The notes: a model not told the origin generated them from the letters alone. Shown: positions 47,052 to 57,375, counted from the first letter of the stretch. The stretch is DNA of 64,000 nucleotides from Oxalicibacterium faecigallinarum (GCF_014635705.1 NZ_BMDI01000001.1:1318008-1382007); one strand, 5' to 3'. Program-made: numbers and translations.

Positions 47052-48587
47052 ATGACCATCATCAAACAAGACGACCTGATCGAATCCGTTGCTGCTGCCC
47101 TGCAGTACATAAGCTACTACCATCCACAGGATTACATCCAGCATCTGGCGCGCGCGTATGAAGCCGAGCAAAGTCCGGCGGCCAAGGATGCGATTGCGCA
47201 GATCCTGACCAATTCGCGCATGTGTGCCGAAGGCAAGCGCCCGATCTGTCAGGACACCGGCATCGTCAACGTCTTCCTGAAGATCGGCATGAACGTGCGC
47301 TTTGAAGGCTTTGGCGAGCGCTCGATCACCGATGCGATCAACGAAGGCGTGCGCCGCGCGTACAACCATCCGGATAACACGCTGCGTGCATCCATCGTGG
47401 CCGACCCACACTTTGAGCGCAAAAATACCAAGGACAACACACCTGCCGTCGTGCATATGGAATTGGTACCTGGCGATACGGTAGATATTCAGGTAGCGGC
47501 CAAAGGCGGCGGCTCGGAAAACAAAACCAAGTTTGTGATGTTGAACCCATCCGACTCACTCGTGGATTGGGTACTGCAAACAGTACCGCAAATGGGCGCT
47601 GGCTGGTGCCCACCGGGTATGCTCGGCATCGGTATCGGTGGTTCGGCAGAACGCGCCATGCTGATCGCGAAACAATCGTTGATGGAAGACATCGACATGT
47701 ACGAACTCAAGCAACGCGGCCCGCAAAACAAGACCGAAGAATTGCGTATCGAACTGTGCGACAAGATCAATGCGCTCGGCATCGGCGCACAAGGTCTGGG
47801 CGGTTTGACCACCGTGCTGGACGTGAAGATCGCAATGTATCCAACACATGCGGCTTCCAAACCGGTTGCCATGATTCCAAACTGCGCCGCAACCCGTCAC
47901 GCACACTTTGTGCTCGATGGCTCCGGCCCTGCGTACATCGATCCGCCGTCGATTTCCGACTGGCCGGACGTGAGCTGGGCACCGGATACCGAGAAGTCCA
48001 AACGCGTGAATCTCGATACGCTGACCAAGGAAGAAGTCGCCTCGTGGAAGCCGGGCCAGACTTTGCTGCTGAACGGCAAGATGCTGACTGGCCGCGATGC
48101 CGCGCACAAGCGCATTCAGGACATGCTGGCAAAAGGTGAAAAATTGCCGGTGGACTTTACCAATCGCGTGATCTATTACGTCGGCCCGGTCGATCCGGTA
48201 CGCGACGAAGTCGTCGGCCCCGCCGGTCCGACCACGGCGACGCGCATGGATAAATTTACCGAGATGATGCTGTCGCAGACCGGCCTGATCTCCATGATCG
48301 GCAAATCCGAACGCGGTCCGGTCGCGATTGAAGCCATCCGCAAGCATCAGTCGGCCTATCTGATGGCAGTCGGCGGCGCCGCGTATCTCGTATCCAAAGC
48401 CATCAAGAGTGCCAAGGTGCTGGGCTTTGCCGATCTGGGCATGGAAGCGATCTATGAATTCGAGGTCAAGGACATGCCGGTAACAGTGGCGGTGGATTCT
48501 TCCGGCACCTCCGTGCATACGACCGGCCCGCAGGAGTGGAAAGCCAAGATCGAGAAAATCCGTCTGGATACCTTAACGACCGCTTGA
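47052..48587 (+). CDS. fumA: Fumarate hydratase, class I (4Fe-4S)
   Basis: 511 residues from ATG 47052 (MTIIKQDDLIES). The class I fumarase pattern is clear: RPICQDTGIVNVFLKIG, GAGWCPPGMLGIGIGGSAERAM, and IPNCAATRHAHFVLDGSG, containing the Cys residues that bind the oxygen-labile 4Fe-4S cluster; both alpha and beta domains are in one chain. It interconverts fumarate and malate. The exact subtype letter (FumA or FumB) cannot be fixed from sequence. No strong ribosome site precedes the start. Confidence 0.95.
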   Translation: MTIIKQDDLIESVAAALQYISYYHPQDYIQHLARAYEAEQSPAAKDAIAQILTNSRMCAEGKRPICQDTGIVNVFLKIGMNVRFEGFGERSITDAINEGVRRAYNHPDNTLRASIVADPHFERKNTKDNTPAVVHMELVPGDTVDIQVAAKGGGSENKTKFVMLNPSDSLVDWVLQTVPQMGAGWCPPGMLGIGIGGSAERAMLIAKQSLMEDIDMYELKQRGPQNKTEELRIELCDKINALGIGAQGLGGLTTVLDVKIAMYPTHAASKPVAMIPNCAATRHAHFVLDGSGPAYIDPPSISDWPDVSWAPDTEKSKRVNLDTLTKEEVASWKPGQTLLLNGKMLTGRDAAHKRIQDMLAKGEKLPVDFTNRVIYYVGPVDPVRDEVVGPAGPTTATRMDKFTEMMLSQTGLISMIGKSERGPVAIEAIRKHQSAYLMAVGGAAYLVSKAIKSAKVLGFADLGMEAIYEFEVKDMPVTVAVDSSGTSVHTTGPQEWKAKIEKIRLDTLTTA

Positions 48588-48673
48588 CGGCGTGATGGTC
48601 TGCACGCTCTACTAGCGCACCCGACGACACCGCCGTCCATAACACAACGACATTTACAGAGAACGTTTGCCTG

Positions 48674-49525
48674 ATGGCTTTTTCCGCTTTTCCCGATCCT
48701 GTTGCCGCCGAAGCACCCATCGGCATTTTTGATTCCGGCATTGGCGCCCTCTCGGTGCTCAAGCACGTGACGACGCTACTGCCCTCCGATCACATTGTTT
48801 GTTTTGCCGATTCCGGCCATGCACCGTATGGCGGGAAGAGCGATGAAGAAATCACGACGCGTGTGCTGGCAATTGCCGCCTTCATGCGTACCAAGAGCGT
48901 CAAGGCGATTGTCGTTGCCTGCAATACCGCCACCGCCGCGGCAATTGACACGCTGCGCAAGCAATGTCCGGATCTGATCGTGGTGGGTGTTGAGCCCGGC
49001 GTCAAACCCGCAGCCGTCTTCAGCAGCACCGGCAAGGCTGGCGTTCTGGCCACGGCCAGCACCATTGCCAGCACGCGCTTCAGGACCTTGTGCGAGCGCA
49101 TCACGGAAACGACCGGCATCGAAATTCTGGCGCAGGCTTGCGCTGGGCTGGTCGATCAGATCGAAAAAGGCGATCTGGATTCACCGGAAACCGTAGCCAT
49201 GGTCGAAGGTTACGTCATGCCGCTGCTCAAAGGCGGCGCCGACACCATCGCACTGGGCTGCACGCACTATCCGTTTGTTGAACCGTTGATCGATGCGATT
49301 GCCAAGCGTGAAAGTGCAAATCCCGTCACCATCATCGACACTGGCGAAGCGGTCGCGCGCCAGCTGGAACGTCTGCTCCAGCAAAAGGGCGTACAGCGTC
49401 TGGTTGGCGATCCCGGCAAGATCGATGCCTATACCACGGGTGACGCTGCTGCGCTCCAGTACGCATTCGACAAGCTGCTCGGCAAGCCGGCGACGGTTAC
49501 CGCCCTCAAGTCCGGCGAGGCGTAA
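48674..49525 (+). CDS. murI: Glutamate racemase
   Basis: 283 residues. Makes D-glutamate for peptidoglycan. Conserved IGIFDSGIGALSVL, catalytic Cys blocks VVACNTATAAAI and LGCTHYPFVEPLI, and SGHAPYGGKS-like loop. Cofactor-independent racemase family; length typical. It follows fumA by 86 bp with no clear terminator between. Confidence 0.96.
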   Translation: MAFSAFPDPVAAEAPIGIFDSGIGALSVLKHVTTLLPSDHIVCFADSGHAPYGGKSDEEITTRVLAIAAFMRTKSVKAIVVACNTATAAAIDTLRKQCPDLIVVGVEPGVKPAAVFSSTGKAGVLATASTIASTRFRTLCERITETTGIEILAQACAGLVDQIEKGDLDSPETVAMVEGYVMPLLKGGADTIALGCTHYPFVEPLIDAIAKRESANPVTIIDTGEAVARQLERLLQQKGVQRLVGDPGKIDAYTTGDAAALQYAFDKLLGKPATVTALKSGEA

Positions 49526-49605
49526 AAACTGTCGTCAGAATGATTTGCCAGAGTCGTGGCGTTCTTGTACAATGCTCAGCTTTCCTGCCTCGCAGGAAAA
49601 CGACG

Positions 49606-49681
49606 GTGGCTGTAGCTCAGTTGGTAGAGTCCAGGATTGTGATTCCTGTCGTCGTGGGTTCGAGTCCCATCAGCCACCCCA
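49606..49681 (+). tRNA. tRNA-His (GTG anticodon)
   Basis: Acceptor GTGGCTG (49606-49612) pairs with CAGCCAC (49671-49677); G at 49605 can act as the G-1 pairing with C73, as tRNA-His requires. Anticodon loop TTGTGAT gives GTG. T-loop GGTTCGAGTCC, and CCA is encoded. Confidence 0.95.
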
Positions 49682-49943
49682 GCATTCCCTTCCTCTGGAA
49701 ATCTGTCTTCCCTTCGATTTCCGATTGTTTCCCCAAGAAATCCAAACCAAGCCTGATCCCCGCTGGTCACAGGTCTTATCCATATTTGCGCCCGTATGCA
49801 ATGAATAACAGGGTGTAGACCAGACGAACGCACTCACAGCAAAATCGAGGAATGCTATATTGTCACCTCCCTGATACGGCCCTGTATTGAATCTTTCTCT
49901 ATAGACAGAGTCTTATCTATCATCTCTCTCTTGCTCTGTTTTG

Positions 49944-51548
49944 ATGCCTGAAGAAAAAGAACAATACAAAGTCTTTCTGATCGACGACGAAACGCTCGGT
50001 GCCGAGATCGTTCAGCTCATGCTGGCATCCGAGGAAGATATCGAATTCAAAGCCGATCACGATGCGCGTACTGCGTTTGAAAAGGCGCAGATCTATGATC
50101 CGACCATCGTATTGGTTGATCTGCGCATGCCGCTGATCGATGGCTTTGATGTCATTCGCCAGTTCCGTAGCTGCCCTGCCCTGCAACACCTCCCTATCGT
50201 CATGCTGTCGTCGGAAGACGACCCTGCCCTGAAAGCCAAGGGATTTGCGCTGGGTGCCAATGACTATCTGGTTAAATGGCCGGACAAGCGCGAGCTGATT
50301 GCACGTATCCGCTATCACTCACGCGCCTATCGTGCCTTTCGCGAGCGTGACAATGCATTTTCTGCACTGGAGCAAAGTCAGGCTGATCTGCTGGCAAGGA
50401 CGCAGGAACTCGAGTTAAGCCGCTCTGCTCTGCTGCAAGCACAGAAGATGGAAGCGCTGGGCAATCTGACCGGCGGGATCTCGCATGACTTCAACAATGT
50501 GCTGCAGATCATCAACGGTTCCCTCAGTCTGCTGAAGCTGCAACTCAAGAATGACGAGCAGGCGCAAAAGCGGATCGAGGTTGCCCTGGGCGGCGTCAGT
50601 CGCGGTGCAAAACTCTCTTCGCAACTGCTGTCCTTTGCACGTCGACAGCCCTTGCAACCCAAAGTCACATCGATCGGCAAGCTTTGCGACGATGTGATGC
50701 AGCTGCTACGCCATGGCATCGGGCTGACCACGCCGATCGAAGTCGATATTGCTGCAGACCTCTGGAACGTTCTGGTCGATCCGGCCAAGCTGGAAAACGT
50801 GCTGTTCAATCTGGCAATCAATGCACGGGATGCCATGCCGAACGGCGGCACCATCCGCATTGCGGCCAGCAATATGCATCTGGTCCATGCCGACGTCATT
50901 GACGGCGATTATGTCCACATCTCTGTGCAGGATAGCGGCTGCGGCATGACAGACGCGGTGGCACAGCGCGTATTCGAACCCTTCTTCACAACCAAACCTG
51001 ATGGTCAGGGCAGTGGGCTTGGCCTGAGCATGGCCTACGGTTTCGTCAAACAGAGCAAGGGACACATCGAGATCGAAAGTACACTCGACGTCGGTACAAC
51101 CGTCCATATCTATCTACCGCGTGCGCAGACTGCATCTGCGCCGGCACCCAAGGAAGAAATCCCGCAAGATGTCAACGGGGCCGAATCCATTCTGGTAGTC
51201 GATGACGAAGAAGACGTGCGTCAGGCAACGGGAGAATTGCTGCGCTCGCTGGGTTATCGCGTCGTGGAATCACACAATGGTGAGGATGCTCTGGAAACCG
51301 TGAAAAAGAATCCGGACATCGATCTGATTTTCACCGACGTTATCATGCCAGGCAACATGCGGAGTGTGGACTTCGTTGCAGCGGCACAGGCCTTGCGGCC
51401 GGACTTGGCCGTACTGTTTACATCCGGATATGTACGTCCTGACATCCTGTCCGAATGGAAAAACCAGTCGCATATCCGACTGCTTTCCAAACCTTACGAT
51501 GTGCAGGATCTGGCGACGAAAATCAGAAAGCTTCTGGATAACCGCTAA
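49944..51548 (+). CDS. Hybrid sensor kinase, REC-HisKA-HATPase-REC
   Basis: 534 residues from ATG 49944 (a TTG lies one codon earlier). N-terminal receiver (about 8-125; VFLIDDE, VLVDLRMP), helical linker, HisKA with LTGGISHDFNNVLQIING, HATPase with NLAINARDAMP and GSGLGLSMAYGFVKQS, and a second receiver (about 415-530; VVDDEEDVRQA, FTDVIMPG). No membrane helix: a cytoplasmic phosphorelay node. Begins a sensory cluster with the phytochrome and the second hybrid kinase. No ribosome site is obvious. Confidence 0.9.
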   Translation: MPEEKEQYKVFLIDDETLGAEIVQLMLASEEDIEFKADHDARTAFEKAQIYDPTIVLVDLRMPLIDGFDVIRQFRSCPALQHLPIVMLSSEDDPALKAKGFALGANDYLVKWPDKRELIARIRYHSRAYRAFRERDNAFSALEQSQADLLARTQELELSRSALLQAQKMEALGNLTGGISHDFNNVLQIINGSLSLLKLQLKNDEQAQKRIEVALGGVSRGAKLSSQLLSFARRQPLQPKVTSIGKLCDDVMQLLRHGIGLTTPIEVDIAADLWNVLVDPAKLENVLFNLAINARDAMPNGGTIRIAASNMHLVHADVIDGDYVHISVQDSGCGMTDAVAQRVFEPFFTTKPDGQGSGLGLSMAYGFVKQSKGHIEIESTLDVGTTVHIYLPRAQTASAPAPKEEIPQDVNGAESILVVDDEEDVRQATGELLRSLGYRVVESHNGEDALETVKKNPDIDLIFTDVIMPGNMRSVDFVAAAQALRPDLAVLFTSGYVRPDILSEWKNQSHIRLLSKPYDVQDLATKIRKLLDNR

Positions 51549-51588
51549 GGGCCATCCTGGCACCCGTTGCGGTAACGGACGGCGAGGG

Positions 51589-52044
51589 TCATGCGCGACG
51601 ATGCGTGCGCACGGAACCTGGCGGCGGCTCGTTGAGCACCGCCCAGAAAATACCGAGATCCGAGATTGCCTTGATGAATTCCTGAAAGTCCACAGGCTTC
51701 ACGACATAGGCATTGACCCCGAGTTCGTAACTGCGCACCAGATCCTGCTCTTCCTTGGATGAGGTCAACATGACAACCGGAATGCTTTTGAGAACCGGCG
51801 ATTCGCGTACGTGTCGCAGTACCTCCAGACCATCCACCTTCGGCAGTTTCAGGTCCAGCAGAATGACGGCCGGATTGCCGGCAGGACGATCTTTATAATC
51901 GTCCGTTCCGTTCAGATACTGCAACGCTTCGCCGCCGTCGCGGATCACGATCACATCATTGGCCAGTTTGCTTTTCTCCAAAGCGACCAGCGTCAGCTCC
52001 AGATCATTTGGATTGTCTTCGACCAATAAGATGGGCTTTAACAT
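51589..52044 (-). CDS. Single-domain response regulator, partner of the phytochrome
   Basis: 151 residues, receiver only: LLVEDNPNDLE, ILLDLKLPKVDGLEVLRHV (phosphoacceptor Asp), VVMLTSS, AYVVKPVDFQEF. It starts 3 bp after the stop of the phytochrome kinase part on the same strand, the usual arrangement of a bacteriophytochrome with its response regulator. Paralogous to the 148-residue receiver at 25898-26344. Confidence 0.92.
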   Translation of the reverse strand: MLKPILLVEDNPNDLELTLVALEKSKLANDVIVIRDGGEALQYLNGTDDYKDRPAGNPAVILLDLKLPKVDGLEVLRHVRESPVLKSIPVVMLTSSKEEQDLVRSYELGVNAYVVKPVDFQEFIKAISDLGIFWAVLNEPPPGSVRTHRRA

Positions 52045-52047
52045 GCG

Positions 52048-53451
52048 TCATTCCTCTTCGACTTGCACTTGTTTCGGGAGCGAGAACGAGAAAACCGAGC
52101 CTTCGTTCAAGGTGCTGTCGGCCCATACCGCGCCCCCATGTCGTTCAATAATCCGTTTGACGTTAGCCAGACCGATCCCGGTCCCCTCAAACTCTTCCAT
52201 CCTGTGCAGTCGCTGAAACACACCAAACAGCTTGTGCACGTAATTCTTGTCGAAACCCACGCCATTGTCCCGTATATGAAAGACATACGCTGATGTAGTT
52301 TCTTCGGAAAACACCTCAATAATCGATTCGTCGCGATTGCGGGAGTACTTCACCGCATTTGACAGCAGATTGTACAGCGCGAGATTCAAGAATGTGGCGT
52401 CACCTGTCACAACAGGCAATGGCGCAATATTCCACGTGATTTTACGACCACCCACTTCATTGGAAAACCGCTCGATACAGGCATCGACCAATTCGTTCAT
52501 ATCCACACTGGACAGCGTCAACGCAGATCGTCCCATCTGCGAAAAACTCAGCAGATCGTCAACCAACTTCCCGGCGAAATGGGCCGAACTCTTGATCTTG
52601 CCAATGAAGCTGACGCCACGCTCGCTCAACGCATCGCTCTCCATTTCCAGCAGCAAGTCCGCGAAACCAGCGATATGTCTCAACGGTGAACGCAAATCAT
52701 GCGATACCGAATAGGAGAACGATTCCAACTCCTTATTCACGCGACCGAGATGCTCCGCCATCTCCGCCATTTCCTCGGCGCGCTGCAACACGATACCAAG
52801 AATGGCCGTGCGAAATTCCAGAACCGTTTCAATTTCACTCGGGCGCCAGAGCCTGGAAGTCGCCTGCACGGTTTCGCTCCAGACTTCAAAGCTGCGGCGC
52901 GGAGAAAGCGTCTCCGACATGCTTGCAGCGCGCATCTTGGCATAGGGATTACCTGCCCAGTCGATGGTCTGCACCACTTCCGGACGGAACCAGATCAGGT
53001 AATGCTTGTGAATCTGTGAAATTGACACCGCGAGCACTCCACTCGCGACGTCTTTATATTCGACTGCCGGCGCGAACTCTTTGCTCAGGGAGTCTGTGTG
53101 GTAAATATCATCAAACGCCTTACGCTCCAGCCACGTCACCAGCTCGCTGATTTTTTGCACTTCGGGCGTTTTTCCAAATACCGAAATGTAACTACCTTGA
53201 ACCAAGGCTGCGCCCGATGCATTGGCAAACTCCAGCAAATCACTCGCGACCCTCGACATATTGCCGGAAAAATCCCCCGACTGACTTAGGGTCGCGAGCA
53301 TGGAGACGAGCCTACCTCGCAACTGCAGTCGATGATTAAACTCTTTGCGCTCTTCTGCAGCGTCGAAATGCAGCGTCGAAATGCAGCGCCAGAATCTGCC
53401 CGAGCTGCTCGCACACAGCCCGGATTTCGAACGCCACACGACGCGGCGCAT
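52048..53451 (-). pseudogene. bphP: Bacteriophytochrome, downstream part (PHY domain and histidine kinase) of a frame-disrupted gene
   Basis: Open frame to 53451, of which about 435 residues after position 32 belong to the phytochrome. It has the PHY domain with WFRPEVVQTIDWAGNP and the PRxSF tongue motif (SPRRSF), HisKA with [18 protein letters not shown], and HATPase with DNGVGFDKNY and GTGIGLANVKRII. It lacks its own N-terminal chromophore region, which is encoded in another frame just upstream. Deleting one 13-bp repeat unit at 53356-53381 would fuse the two exactly into one protein of about 748 residues. As it stands it could be made only by internal initiation. Confidence 0.88.
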
Positions 53452-54307
53452 GATCGTGGCAAGAAATCATGCCCCATAACTTGCCCCGAATCACGATTGA
53501 AATCGACATGGAGGCACACGTGCCCATGTTTTTCATGTACTGGATATGCACAGGCGAGACACTGCGCAACGTTGCCTGGCTTAGATTGACCGGCTCACCC
53601 GATGCCGGGGTCTGCGGCACCAGATAAGCGGGCTGATAATCCGCATCTGCAATCAGACGTACCAGATTGGAGACATACAGCGCTCTTGCCTGCTGCGGAA
53701 TGTCCGACGCCGGAAAGTGCTGATTGAGATAGGTGTGATAGCCATCATCCCGCGCTTCGGACAAGACTTCGCCGTGCTGGTGATGATCGAAACGGTACAA
53801 AAGCACACGTCCGAAGCCGGTGATCTTCTTGATCTCGCGCACGGCAATGTCACTCATGGCGCGTATCGTTTGCGCCGAGGTCACCTCACTGACAAATCGC
53901 GTGACAATCGGATGAAAGAAACGGAAATCCGGTGCCACCTCAGCCGCAAATTCAAATTCGAGAATCAAAACCTGTTGCGCATGATGCGCCAGCACGTCAT
54001 ACGCGCCGTGAGCCAGACGCAAGGTACCTAGATAAATGGGCTTGGCTTCTACCGTGTGGTTGGCAAGCGCATGCCGTAGCCATGTGCCGCCTTCGTCCGC
54101 AAATACCTCTGTCAGTGAACGCCCAATTACCTGTTCCGCGGAAAAACCGAGATGCGCGTCGACATTATCGCTGGCGTGCGTAATGACCTGGTCTTCTGGC
54201 GCGATGACCAGAAGAAAACCATAGGGCTGAATGCTGCCAGGAATGTGGATCGGTTCCTTGTCACATGTCGTCGCATCAACAAGGGGCTGTTCGATTTTTT
54301 CGGTCAT
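53336..54307 (-). pseudogene. bphP: Bacteriophytochrome, upstream part (PAS and GAF chromophore domains) of a frame-disrupted gene
   Basis: 323-residue frame, of which about the first 313 are phytochrome: biliverdin-attaching Cys15 in TTCDKEPIHIPGSIQPYG, PAS domain (about 20-125), GAF domain (about 140-310) with the diagnostic FPASDIPQQARALY and SPVHIQYMKNMG. It then runs into about 10 frameshifted residues (FRRCRRAQRV) and a stop. The break comes from a 13-bp tandem duplication. The truncated product could still bind biliverdin but has no PHY or kinase domain. No heme oxygenase (bphO) gene is in this window. Confidence 0.9.
53356..53388. repeat. 13-bp tandem repeat (2.5 copies) that breaks the phytochrome frame
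   Basis: TGCAGCGTCGAAA occurs twice in direct succession (53356-53368 and 53369-53381), followed by the partial copy TGCAGCG. On the coding strand the unit encodes part of LHFDAA. Thirteen is not a multiple of three; removing one unit brings the upstream and downstream frames into register. Confidence 0.95.
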
Positions 54308-54546
54308 CTCTTGCGAATACTGGGTTAGAGCAACAACGGCAGGCCATGCTGCAGCGAATGGTTGGAATTATTGCACAGAACATAGTGTGCACCGTTCGGC
54401 GTCCTGTTCTGATGCGACCAAATTGGACACGAGTTGTTCATCGTCTTTGCGCCTGAATTGTCAATTTAACCCGCTGAAACAGCTTTCCGACATGCAATCA
54501 GGCTAGAATCACCAGACTGTATTTCCCTCTTTCAACTATTGCTGTC

Positions 54547-56457
54547 ATGGATAACGCCGGTCTTTCCCACATTGCCGAATCGGACCGCTTCCGCCTTCTG
54601 GTGGACAGCGTCACGGACTATGCGATCTACATGCTGACTGTCGAAGGTTACGTCAATAGCTGGAACACAGGTGCGCAACGCTTCAAGGGGTATCGCGCGG
54701 AAGAGATCATCGGCAAGCACTTTTCCAATTTTTATACGGAAGATGACCGTGCTGCCGGCATTCCGGCACGCTCGTTGCTGACCGCAGAACGCGAAGGACG
54801 CTTTGAGACCGAAGGCTGGCGTGTACGCAAGGATGGCTCCCGCTTCTGGGCCAACGTGATCATTGACCCGATTCGCTCGGAAAAGGGCATTTTGCTCGGT
54901 TTTGCCAAGGTCACGCGGGATGTGACGGAACGCAAGCTGACACAACAAGCCTTGCAGCAAAGCGAACAGCAGTTCCGCCTGCTGGTACAGGGCGTGACCG
55001 ATTATGCGATCTACATGCTGGATGCAAACGGCGTCGTCACCAACTGGAATTCCGGCGCACAACGTATCAAAGGCTACAGCGCCAGCGAGATTGTCGGCAC
55101 CCATTTTTCGCATTTCTACACGCACGAAGATCAGATTCGCGGTTTGCCAGCCAAGACGCTGGCAATTGCCGCTTCCAAGGGACGGCACGAGCACGAGGGT
55201 CTGCGCGTACGCAAGGATGGCTCGCAATTCATGGCGAATATCGTGATCGATGCCATTCGTGACGAACTCGGCCAGCTGGTCGGTTTTGCCAAGGTCACGC
55301 GCGACATCACCGAAAAACGTGCCGCCGAAGAAGAACTGCAAAGAGCCAATACCGCGTTGCTTCAATCTCAAAAGATGGAAGCACTGGGCCAGCTGACCGG
55401 CGGCGTGGCACATGACTTCAACAATTTACTCGGCGTTCTGTCGAGCGGGATTGACATGCTGTCGCTGCAATTGCGCTCGAATCAGGATGCGCGCGTGCTG
55501 GACAGCATGCGCCGCGCCGTCGAACGTGGCGCGGGCCTGACACAGCAACTCTTGTCCTTCGCGCGGCAGCAACCGCTCAAGACCGAAGCCTGTCTGATCA
55601 ATGACGTCATCACCCGTTTTGAATCCGTCTTGCGTAGCGCCTGTCGCTCTTCAGTCGAGTTTGACATTGCCCTGTCGTCCGATCCGGCGATGGTACAGAT
55701 CGATCCCGGCCAGTTGCAAACCGCTTTGTTGAACCTGGTGGTCAATGCATCGGACGCGATGCCTGACGGCGGCAAGTTGCACATCTCGACCGGCACGACC
55801 GAACTGAAGCAGAACGAGATCGGCAATCTGCCTGCCGCGACCTATAGCGTGATCCGTGTCGACGACAACGGATGCGGCATGCCCGACGCAGTCCGCGAAC
55901 GCGCACTCGAACCATTCTTTACCACCAAGGGAATCAACAAGGGAACCGGTCTCGGTCTGAGCCAGGTTTACGGCTTCATCACGCAGTCCGGGGGCGATGT
56001 GCGCATCCTCAGCAAGATGGATGAAGGGACCTCGATTCTGCTGTACCTGCCGATTACACACAACGATGATCCTGCTGAGGCGCTTGCCAGTGACGGTTTG
56101 GAAAAAGTCCTGATCGTGGAAGATCAGGAAGACTTGCTGATGCTGGGTGCCGAACTGTTCCGCGCAATTGGATATGAAGTCTATACGGCGACAAGTGCGG
56201 AGCAAGCCATTGACCTGCTGACGGCACGCACCGATATCAACATCCTGTTCAGCGATGTGATGATGCCGGATGGCATGGACGGCATTCAGCTGGCGCACTG
56301 GGTGCGAGAACGTCATCCGCACATCAGAATCGTGCTGGCATCAGGTTATGCACGACCTGCTCTGCAAGCGCAATCGCAGAACGGCGAACAATTCCACTTC
56401 ATCAACAAGCCGTATCAGTTATCCGATCTGGCAAAAGTACTGCGGCGCGCCGCCTGA
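54547..56457 (+). CDS. Hybrid sensor kinase, PAS-PAS-HisKA-HATPase-REC
   Basis: 636 residues. Two very similar PAS domains (about 12-125 and 137-250; both share DYAIYML, the GFAKVTRD end and VRKDGS), so one is likely a duplicate of the other. Then HisKA with [19 protein letters not shown], HATPase with [14 protein letters not shown] and [13 protein letters not shown], and a C-terminal receiver (about 520-635; [12 protein letters not shown]). No membrane helix. Divergent from the phytochrome gene with a 240-bp shared upstream region. The core resembles the hybrid kinase at 49944-51548. Confidence 0.92.
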   Translation: MDNAGLSHIAESDRFRLLVDSVTDYAIYMLTVEGYVNSWNTGAQRFKGYRAEEIIGKHFSNFYTEDDRAAGIPARSLLTAEREGRFETEGWRVRKDGSRFWANVIIDPIRSEKGILLGFAKVTRDVTERKLTQQALQQSEQQFRLLVQGVTDYAIYMLDANGVVTNWNSGAQRIKGYSASEIVGTHFSHFYTHEDQIRGLPAKTLAIAASKGRHEHEGLRVRKDGSQFMANIVIDAIRDELGQLVGFAKVTRDITEKRAAEEELQRANTALLQSQKMEALGQLTGGVAHDFNNLLGVLSSGIDMLSLQLRSNQDARVLDSMRRAVERGAGLTQQLLSFARQQPLKTEACLINDVITRFESVLRSACRSSVEFDIALSSDPAMVQIDPGQLQTALLNLVVNASDAMPDGGKLHISTGTTELKQNEIGNLPAATYSVIRVDDNGCGMPDAVRERALEPFFTTKGINKGTGLGLSQVYGFITQSGGDVRILSKMDEGTSILLYLPITHNDDPAEALASDGLEKVLIVEDQEDLLMLGAELFRAIGYEVYTATSAEQAIDLLTARTDINILFSDVMMPDGMDGIQLAHWVRERHPHIRIVLASGYARPALQAQSQNGEQFHFINKPYQLSDLAKVLRRAA

Positions 56458-56526
56458 AAAAACACGGTGCGCAATGATGCAAGCAAGCAGGCTACAATCA
56501 TGGTTCATTCGTAAAAGGAGGTAGAT

Positions 56527-56895
56527 ATGCTTCACAAAGCGAACATCGCGGCAATCATGGCTGCCAGCGCGCTATCTCTCGCCGTACTCACGCCTGCGCA
56601 GGCGCAATACACAGGCCCAAGCGCGCGCGTCACGCAAAATAGCGTCGCAGCCATTCTGAAAAATCCTGTGGACGATCAGCAGGTCATCCTGCGCGGTTAT
56701 CTGACACGCCAGATCGCCAAGGAAAAATACATGTTCTCCGATGGCACGGGCGAGATCCGTGTTGATATCGATGACAAGCATTTGCGCGGCCTGCCCGTCA
56801 GCGAAAAGACCAAGGTCGAACTGCACGGTGAAGTCGAAAAGGATTTTCTGGAAAGCCCGGAAATCGATGTCGATCTGGTCCGCATCATTCAGTAA
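56527..56895 (+). CDS. YgiW/YdeI-type BOF (OB-fold) stress protein
   Basis: 122 residues with a signal peptide (1-27, PAQA-Q) and a bacterial OB-fold domain (QVILRGYLTRQIAKEKYMF, then DGTGEIRVDID). Periplasmic family linked to stress tolerance in enterobacteria (YgiW); ligand unknown. Very strong AAGGAGG ribosome site, and a terminator 25 bp after the stop. Confidence 0.9.
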   Translation: MLHKANIAAIMAASALSLAVLTPAQAQYTGPSARVTQNSVAAILKNPVDDQQVILRGYLTRQIAKEKYMFSDGTGEIRVDIDDKHLRGLPVSEKTKVELHGEVEKDFLESPEIDVDLVRIIQ

Positions 56896-56920
56896 GCCAC
56901 AATCTCTTTTCTAGCGACGT

Positions 56921-56950
56921 TAAAAAACCGCCTTGCAAGGCGGTTTTTTA
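56921..56950. terminator. Bidirectional terminator
   Basis: AAAAAACCGCC-TTGCAA-GGCGGTTTTTT, between the BOF gene and the convergent small lipoprotein gene. Confidence 0.9.
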
Positions 56951-56978
56951 ATGCACAACGTTTTGCAGAATGGTCGGA

Positions 56979-57143
56979 TCAGTGACCCAGTTGCGATTCT
57001 GCAGCGGCGTTTGCCTTGCGAATACGTTCTGCTTTTGCTGCCTCTTCTTCTGCCGTCAGCGGTGTGTTCGGTGCTTCGGTCTCCGAACCACAGCCAGCCA
57101 GCGTCATGGCAAATGCAAATGCGACAAACAACGACTTACCCAT
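56979..57143 (-). CDS. Small lipoprotein
   Basis: 54 residues: MGKSLFVAFAFAMTLAGCGS, lipobox LAGC, then an acidic helical tail (TAEEEAAKAERIRKANAAAE). AAGGAAA lies 6 bp upstream of the start. No family is recognised; comparable short lipoproteins are common and often uncharacterised. It is convergent with the BOF gene and shares its terminator. Confidence 0.8.
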   Translation of the reverse strand: MGKSLFVAFAFAMTLAGCGSETEAPNTPLTAEEEAAKAERIRKANAAAESQLGH

Positions 57144-57341
57144 ATTTATTTCCTTGGAGATGATAGATGTTGATTCTCCCGGACACGCTGTCCGAGCCTG
57201 CCAGCTCCTGATTTCGTTAAAGAAACGTGAAGCTTTTGTTGAGGCAGACTATAGGTGAAGCGAGAAAGAAGCGTAAACTGTGGATGTCACTTAGCTACAT
57301 ATATGCGCAAGATAAAAGCACGTTCAAAACATTTCATTACA

Positions 57342-57375
57342 AATGACAAAGCCCGAAAATGCGGGCTTTGTCATT
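57342..57375. terminator. Terminator of the small hydrophilic protein gene
   Basis: AATGACAAAGCCCG pairs with CGGGCTTTGTCATT (14-bp perfect stem, 6-nt loop). Confidence 0.7.

Noticed and set aside
52048-54307. Treating the phytochrome halves as two independent genes
   Set aside because: They overlap by about 115 bp in different frames, the domain break lies inside one continuous GAF-PHY linker, and removing one 13-bp repeat fuses them exactly.
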